The notes beneath the pieces were generated by a model. That model was not told the DNA's origin and made no database searches. It was given only the letters and a program-made list of their open reading frames with translations. Shown here one piece after another: positions 37,774 through 40,579 of a stretch of DNA of 40,579 bases (its first letter is position 1; every line of letters begins with the position of its first letter). Location: positions 1 to 40,579 of the forward strand of contig JACQKR010000036.1 in NCBI GenBank assembly GCA_016204425.1, read 5' to 3'. Source of the DNA: Candidatus Levyibacteriota bacterium. GTDB taxonomy: Bacteria > Patescibacteriota > Microgenomatia > Levybacterales > UBA12049. A program made the position numbers and the translations under genes.

Positions 37774-38343
37774 TTACTCCTCCTCATCATCCTCTCTCCC
37801 ATTCTCCTCTTGTTTGATAAAAGGCAAACGGACAGAACCTTTCTTCATTTCTATCTCCGGCCGCACAGTTTGCAAGACATGGGCATACCTTCGCGGGTTA
37901 TGGATGAGGTACATGTCAAGATATTTTTTTAGCCGTATGTCATACAATGTGATCGTGCCAAAGTTGAATATTTCTCCTAAAAATGTGTCTTGCACGTCCA
38001 TCGATCGTACGAGGTTGAGTCTGTACTCCTCTGTTTTTCGAAAAATGATCCCCTTTTTATGAATAATATTCTCAGGTGTTATTTCGTAATACTCATTGAG
38101 CCATTGAAGGACAATGAAAATACTAAGAAGTATTTTTATGGCTCCTGAGATACCAAACGATGTGAGAAAAATGGTTGTATTCCCGGAATCAACTATCAGA
38201 AAGCCTTCCCCTAGTACGAGAACATAGTAAAATCCAACAACGATAAATGCAAAAATCAAATCAACAAGCACAAGTTTTGTAAGCAAAATAGCAATACTTT
38301 GCCTGATATTCAGATGTGTCAGAGTTAATTCATGATTTGCCAT
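37774..38343 (-). CDS. Bacterial PH-domain membrane protein
   Basis: This 189-residue protein has two transmembrane helices (about 19-48 and 58-80) followed by a YdbS/bPH2-like domain: WLNEYYEITPENIIHKKGI, FRKTEEYRLNLVRSMDVQDT and FNFGTITLYDI are the typical strands. The tail is very acidic (ENGREDDEEE). The function is unknown; YdbS/YdbT proteins are linked to membrane stress. It overlaps the next upstream gene by 14 nt. Confidence 0.82.
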   Translation of the reverse strand: MANHELTLTHLNIRQSIAILLTKLVLVDLIFAFIVVGFYYVLVLGEGFLIVDSGNTTIFLTSFGISGAIKILLSIFIVLQWLNEYYEITPENIIHKKGIIFRKTEEYRLNLVRSMDVQDTFLGEIFNFGTITLYDIRLKKYLDMYLIHNPRRYAHVLQTVRPEIEMKKGSVRLPFIKQEENGREDDEEE

Positions 38344-38527
38344 AGTATGCTCCGATTATTCCAAATACAATGATGCTAAAGAGTAGAGATACATATTCCA
38401 AAAGATAGGATTCTTGTTTTCCCGTTGTGATATCGTCAAGTGCCGCAAAATCAAGAAGCAAAAGAGCAGCGATAAGCATAAAAAGAAGGGTTTTTCGTAC
38501 GTTATTATTTATATATGCCATTTTCAT
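38330..38527 (-). CDS. Small two-helix membrane protein
   Basis: The 65-residue protein (or 63 from the Met at 38521) has two hydrophobic helices (about 12-30 and 43-62) joined by a short polar loop. No family is recognised. It is translated from the same mRNA as the PH-domain gene (14-nt overlap), so they may interact. Confidence 0.6.
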   Translation of the reverse strand: MKMAYINNNVRKTLLFMLIAALLLLDFAALDDITTGKQESYLLEYVSLLFSIIVFGIIGAYYGKS

Positions 38528-38590
38528 ATGCTTTTACAAAAAGTCTTTCATATTTGTAATCCTTTCACCCACGTCTTTGTCCTTTTTAGA

Positions 38591-38707
38591 TTAAGCAATT
38601 CCTCGTTTCTTCATCTGTTCCAAAAGTTTATCTGTGGGATTTCGACATGCACAGTTTTTCATATGCTCTCCATCTATTTTAAACTCTTCTTTTTTTGTTG
38701 CTGTCAT
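38591..38707 (-). CDS. 38-residue protein coupled to hpf
   Basis: The protein starts MTATKKEEFKIDGEHMKNCA and ends CRNPTDKLLEQMKKRGIA; it is basic with a CAC motif. The ATG overlaps the hpf stop codon (ATGA) and has a perfect AGGAGGTGA ribosome site, the best in the window, so it is almost certainly translated with hpf. I recognise no family. It could be a partner or an RNA/ribosome-associated peptide; that is a guess from context. Confidence 0.75.
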   Translation of the reverse strand: MTATKKEEFKIDGEHMKNCACRNPTDKLLEQMKKRGIA

Positions 38708-39057
38708 ACATATTCACCTCCTTTTATTGGTCTGTGATTTGGATATTTGCTGCTTCCTTTAAAATGCTTCCCTTTATATATCTCAAGCTCCTTATTTATC
38801 TTATCAAGCCCTGCATGAATTACGTCTTTTACCGAATGCCCTCCAATGCGAGCGATAAGCTGTTTTTTTGGCAGACACAGTGTCATTATGCCACTGTAAA
38901 AATGATTCTTATCGTGTTTTTTGATAACAAACGAAAATTGCGGAATGTCAACGGCAAAATGCATAAGCTTTCTCTTAAGCAATCCCACCTGTCTTTTCAA
39001 CACTTTCTCCATATCTTCTTCCAACTGCAAGCCTTTTAATGTTAGCGTATGTTTCAT
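38704..39057 (-). CDS. hpf: Ribosome hibernation-promoting factor (HPF/RaiA family)
   Basis: This 117-residue protein has the RaiA fold: KGLQLEEDMEKVLKRQVGLL then FSFVIKKHDKNHFYSGIMTL and QLIARIGGHSVKDVIHAGLD with the conserved DVIHAGLDKINKEL-like helix. These proteins bind the 30S decoding centre and silence ribosomes in starvation. The C-terminal tail is basic (KGKHFKGSSKYPNHRPIKG). The ATG at 39057 is preferred to 39075 because a GATAAT -10 (39072-39067) places +1 at 39060. A Fnr-type site lies at exactly -41.5 from that +1. Confidence 0.88.
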   Translation of the reverse strand: MKHTLTLKGLQLEEDMEKVLKRQVGLLKRKLMHFAVDIPQFSFVIKKHDKNHFYSGIMTLCLPKKQLIARIGGHSVKDVIHAGLDKINKELEIYKGKHFKGSSKYPNHRPIKGGEYV

Positions 39058-39066
39058 ATCACCCCC

Positions 39067-39108
39067 ATTATCCATAAGTGTGCTATTAATATCAGTGACT
39101 TAAATCAA
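39067..39108 (-). promoter_or_regulatory. hpf promoter with Fnr-type site at -41.5
   Basis: GATAAT (39072-39067, minus strand) gives +1 at 39060. GTGAC-TTAA-ATCAA (39095-39108) is centred at 39101.5, i.e. -41.5, the class II activator position of Crp/Fnr proteins. No -35 box is seen, as expected of activated promoters. Confidence 0.6.
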
Positions 39109-39152
39109 TGATCCACTGTAAGGAAAATCAATTCCAGGCTGTAAACGTTGCA

Positions 39153-39166
39153 GTGATATATGTCAT
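39153..39166. promoter_or_regulatory. Weaker Fnr-like motif
   Basis: GTGAT-ATAT-GTCAT has the same 5-4-5 spacing as the two strong sites but a poorer right half. It lies at -64.5 from the predicted start of the 39226 gene. Confidence 0.3.
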
Positions 39167-39175
39167 GTAAAGTCT

Positions 39176-39217
39176 GTGACAGAAATCAATGCTTTTAAAA
39201 CAGCGAGAAATTATATT
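39176..39217 (+). promoter_or_regulatory. Promoter of the 39226 gene with Fnr-type site at -41.5
   Basis: TATATT (39212-39217) gives +1 at 39224, a 2-nt leader. GTGAC-AGAA-ATCAA (39176-39189) is centred at 39182.5, i.e. -41.5. It shares GTGACnnAAATCAATG with the hpf site. Confidence 0.6.
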
Positions 39218-39225
39218 GTTTATAT

Positions 39226-39579
39226 ATGATTAAACTCATTGAGAAGGGAATATACGCTCTTATTGAAACGAAGGGGCAAACAAAAATTCTTACCTTGGAT
39301 GGTAACAGGACATTTGCCTGGGTAAGCTTAGCTGAAATCGGGGAAATCTTAGTCGCTTCACATAAATCTCATAAAGTAGACTATATGCTCGCGACAGGGA
39401 GATATAGGACGTATGAAGTAAAAGACGAGCCAAAATTAACCGATCTTGTTCATTTAGAATTACTTGTTGGAGATGGTATATGGCAGGGGTATTTACTCCC
39501 GACAGGATTACCGACAGAAGAAAAGAAACGGAACAGAATCATTCCTACAAACGAAACTATTACAAGATCCACGCACTAA
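39226..39579 (+). CDS. Hypothetical 117-residue protein
   Basis: I do not recognise this protein. It begins MIKLIEKGIYALIETKGQTK and has an N-terminal beta-rich part, LTLDGNRTFAWVSLAEIGEI, DYMLATGRYRTYEVKDEPKL and LELLVGDGIWQGYLLPTGLP, ending in a basic Arg/Thr-rich tail. It is soluble and probably folds as a small beta-domain. It is divergent to hpf and shares its Fnr-type regulation, so it may act in the same response. Confidence 0.7.
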   Translation: MIKLIEKGIYALIETKGQTKILTLDGNRTFAWVSLAEIGEILVASHKSHKVDYMLATGRYRTYEVKDEPKLTDLVHLELLVGDGIWQGYLLPTGLPTEEKKRNRIIPTNETITRSTH

Positions 39580-39673
39580 TCCCGTTACAAGTTTATCTTG
39601 AAAACATATTACCATTATGTCTTAATCACTCATTTTGAATAAGAAGTGCTTGTAAAACATACTTGTAACGGGA
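39580..39673. repeat. 13-bp inverted repeat filling a convergent gap
   Basis: TCCCGTTACAAGT (39580-39592) and ACTTGTAACGGGA (39661-39673) are perfect inverted repeats that start right after each of the two stop codons. The 68-nt interior holds weaker stems (ACATATTACC/TTATGT and CTTAATCA/TGAATAAG). It may be a bidirectional terminator or a structured RNA. Confidence 0.7.
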
Positions 39674-40318
39674 CTAAACTCCGTCTGCTAGTTCTCCTTC
39701 AAGTTTTTGTAACTCTTTTATAACGAGTCTACTTTTGTTGATATCGACTAGACCTTTGTCTTTGAGAATTTTTATTTCCCTACTGACTGTTTCTCTCGTC
39801 ATCCCCGACTGGGCTGCTAAATCTTTTTCTGAGATATCAAGTGCCACCATATTTTGTCCTTTCCCAAAACGCTTTGCATGAATGATGAGCTCAGTGATCA
39901 GTCGAGCATAGGCGTTCCCTGACATAAGATACGTCATCCGTGTTAGTATCCCGTCTGTGCCTTTATATACTCTACTCATCAGGTTATACAATACATCCGG
40001 ATTACTTTTAATAAATGTAATAGTTTCTTCTCGTGGTGCCCGCCATACTTCCAGATCTGTCATTGCTTCGAAGAAATATTCATTGGGAGTATCATTTATT
40101 GCCCACGACATAGGAAAAAAGGCAATTGGTTTAAATATATTGATAACCAGCTCGTCTCCTTTTTTCGAAATTGCATACTCTTTAACATAGCCTTCCTTCA
40201 GGTAGAAAACTCCGGGCGGATTATCATCTGCCCTTATCAGAATTTCTCCCTTTTTGTACGACTGGCGTTTTAACTGAGTAAAGAATTTGTCTATTTTGCT
40301 TAATAGAATCTCGTCCAT
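39674..40318 (-). CDS. Crp/Fnr-family transcriptional regulator
   Basis: This 214-residue protein has a cyclic-nucleotide-binding-type beta domain (about 20-110, GEILIRADDNPPGVFYLKEG, FFPMSW), a dimer helix (about 113-150) and a Crp-type winged helix (ISEKDLAAQSGMTRETVSRE). The recognition helix T174-R-E-T-V-S-R180 has the Glu, Ser and Arg of Fnr plus the preceding Arg of Crp, a good fit for the GTGAC-N4-ATCAA sites at 39095 and 39176. There are no cysteines, so it is not an Fe-S sensor of the Fnr type; the ligand is unknown. TAAAAT at 40330-40325 puts +1 on the A of the ATG. Confidence 0.92.
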   Translation of the reverse strand: MDEILLSKIDKFFTQLKRQSYKKGEILIRADDNPPGVFYLKEGYVKEYAISKKGDELVINIFKPIAFFPMSWAINDTPNEYFFEAMTDLEVWRAPREETITFIKSNPDVLYNLMSRVYKGTDGILTRMTYLMSGNAYARLITELIIHAKRFGKGQNMVALDISEKDLAAQSGMTRETVSREIKILKDKGLVDINKSRLVIKELQKLEGELADGV

Positions 40319-40324
40319 AGCAGT

Positions 40325-40330
40325 ATTTTA
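40325..40330 (-). promoter_or_regulatory. -10 box of the Crp/Fnr gene (leaderless)
   Basis: TAAAAT followed by ACTGCT and ATG; the yqeY promoter has TATAAT followed by the same ACTGCT and ATG. Predicted +1 is the A of the start codon (40318). Confidence 0.5.
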
Positions 40331-40469
40331 CCAAATTGAGCCCTCAGTGAAATAATTATGTGATAAGTTTGTTGTATACGGTAGCATATATGGCCTGATA
40401 TAACAGTCTTTTTTTGAATCACTAATATAATAATTTTCTCTTTTTCTTTTGACCAGAACTGCATGATTC

Positions 40470-40579
40470 ATGCTACAAAAAAACCCTTTTTTTAAGCTCT
40501 TTGGTATTATTGGGTTGCTGTCGCAAGCGCTTTTTGTGCAACGGTTTTCAAGCTACTTTGGTATAAAGAAAGCATTTTC
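40470..40579 (+). CDS. Partial membrane protein at the window edge
   Basis: The frame from ATG 40470 reads MLQKNPFFKLFGIIGLLSQA then LFVQRFSSYFGIKKAF and is open to the end of the window. The hydrophobic start suggests a membrane segment. Too little is seen for a family call, and the start could be elsewhere. The 150 nt before it, back to the Crp/Fnr promoter, hold A/T-rich sequence and no gene. Confidence 0.45.
   Translation, partial: MLQKNPFFKLFGIIGLLSQALFVQRFSSYFGIKKAF

Noticed and set aside
1..40579. CRISPR arrays, rRNA genes, insertion sequences with transposases
   Set aside because: No regularly spaced repeats, rRNA segments or transposase motifs were found on reading.

Overview
The window reads as a stretch of chromosome from a Candidate Phyla Radiation bacterium (Patescibacteria, probably Microgenomates-like). 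The evidence is indirect: very compact operons, many short lineage-restricted membrane proteins, an archaeal-type aspartyl-tRNA synthetase, a short CysS with an MshC-like signature, a DUF5679 zinc ribbon, and dispersed GC-rich palindromes and A/T-rich heptamer repeats inside and between genes. TGA is a normal stop, so recoding lineages are unlikely.

Layout. 1-5.9 kb: an Rrf2 regulator and a SUF iron-sulfur assembly operon (sufC, sufB, a half-length sufD, sufS), then a small membrane protein, a histidine phosphatase and sufU. 5.9-11 kb: a ferredoxin, a 36-residue zinc ribbon and a 2-oxoacid:ferredoxin oxidoreductase (korA, methyltransferase, korB). korB carries a 365-residue intein with a LAGLIDADG-type endonuclease, placed inside the CxxC of an iron-sulfur/TPP motif. 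11-18.2 kb: endonuclease III, a DUF5679 protein, DUF4446 and DUF3048 proteins, a winged-helix protein, secD-secF and cysS. 18.2-20.4 kb: a diversity-generating retroelement (DGR) without a reverse transcriptase in the window. It has a frameshifted target gene ending in a variable repeat, a template repeat 456 bp downstream, and a convergent Avd-like gene. 20.4-33.5 kb: YqeY, an ABC-2 exporter, CCA transferase, RecJ, AspRS, a D,D-carboxypeptidase, GluRS, a lipid phosphatase-like protein, a DgkA-family kinase, tRNA-Gln and TspO. 33.5-36.5 kb: an orphan gene between two homologous gene relics, and a PfkB kinase. 36.5-40.6 kb: membrane proteins, a ferric-reductase-like protein, a ribosome hibernation factor with a coupled 38-residue gene, an orphan gene and a Crp/Fnr regulator.

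How the parts fit. SUF supplies clusters for the ferredoxin, oxidoreductase and endonuclease III. AspRS and GluRS with tRNA-Gln fit a transamidation route for Asn/Gln-tRNA (inference). At the right end, two Fnr-type sites lie at exactly -41.5 from two predicted divergent starts, suggesting that the nearby Crp/Fnr protein controls hibernation.

The strongest observations are the DGR, the korB intein, a shared leaderless promoter layout at about fourteen genes (-10 box ending about 7-12 nt before ATG), the paired -41.5 sites, and repeats inserted in frame in cysS, cca, recJ, sufC and sufS. All functional calls are from reading the sequence; no database search was run.
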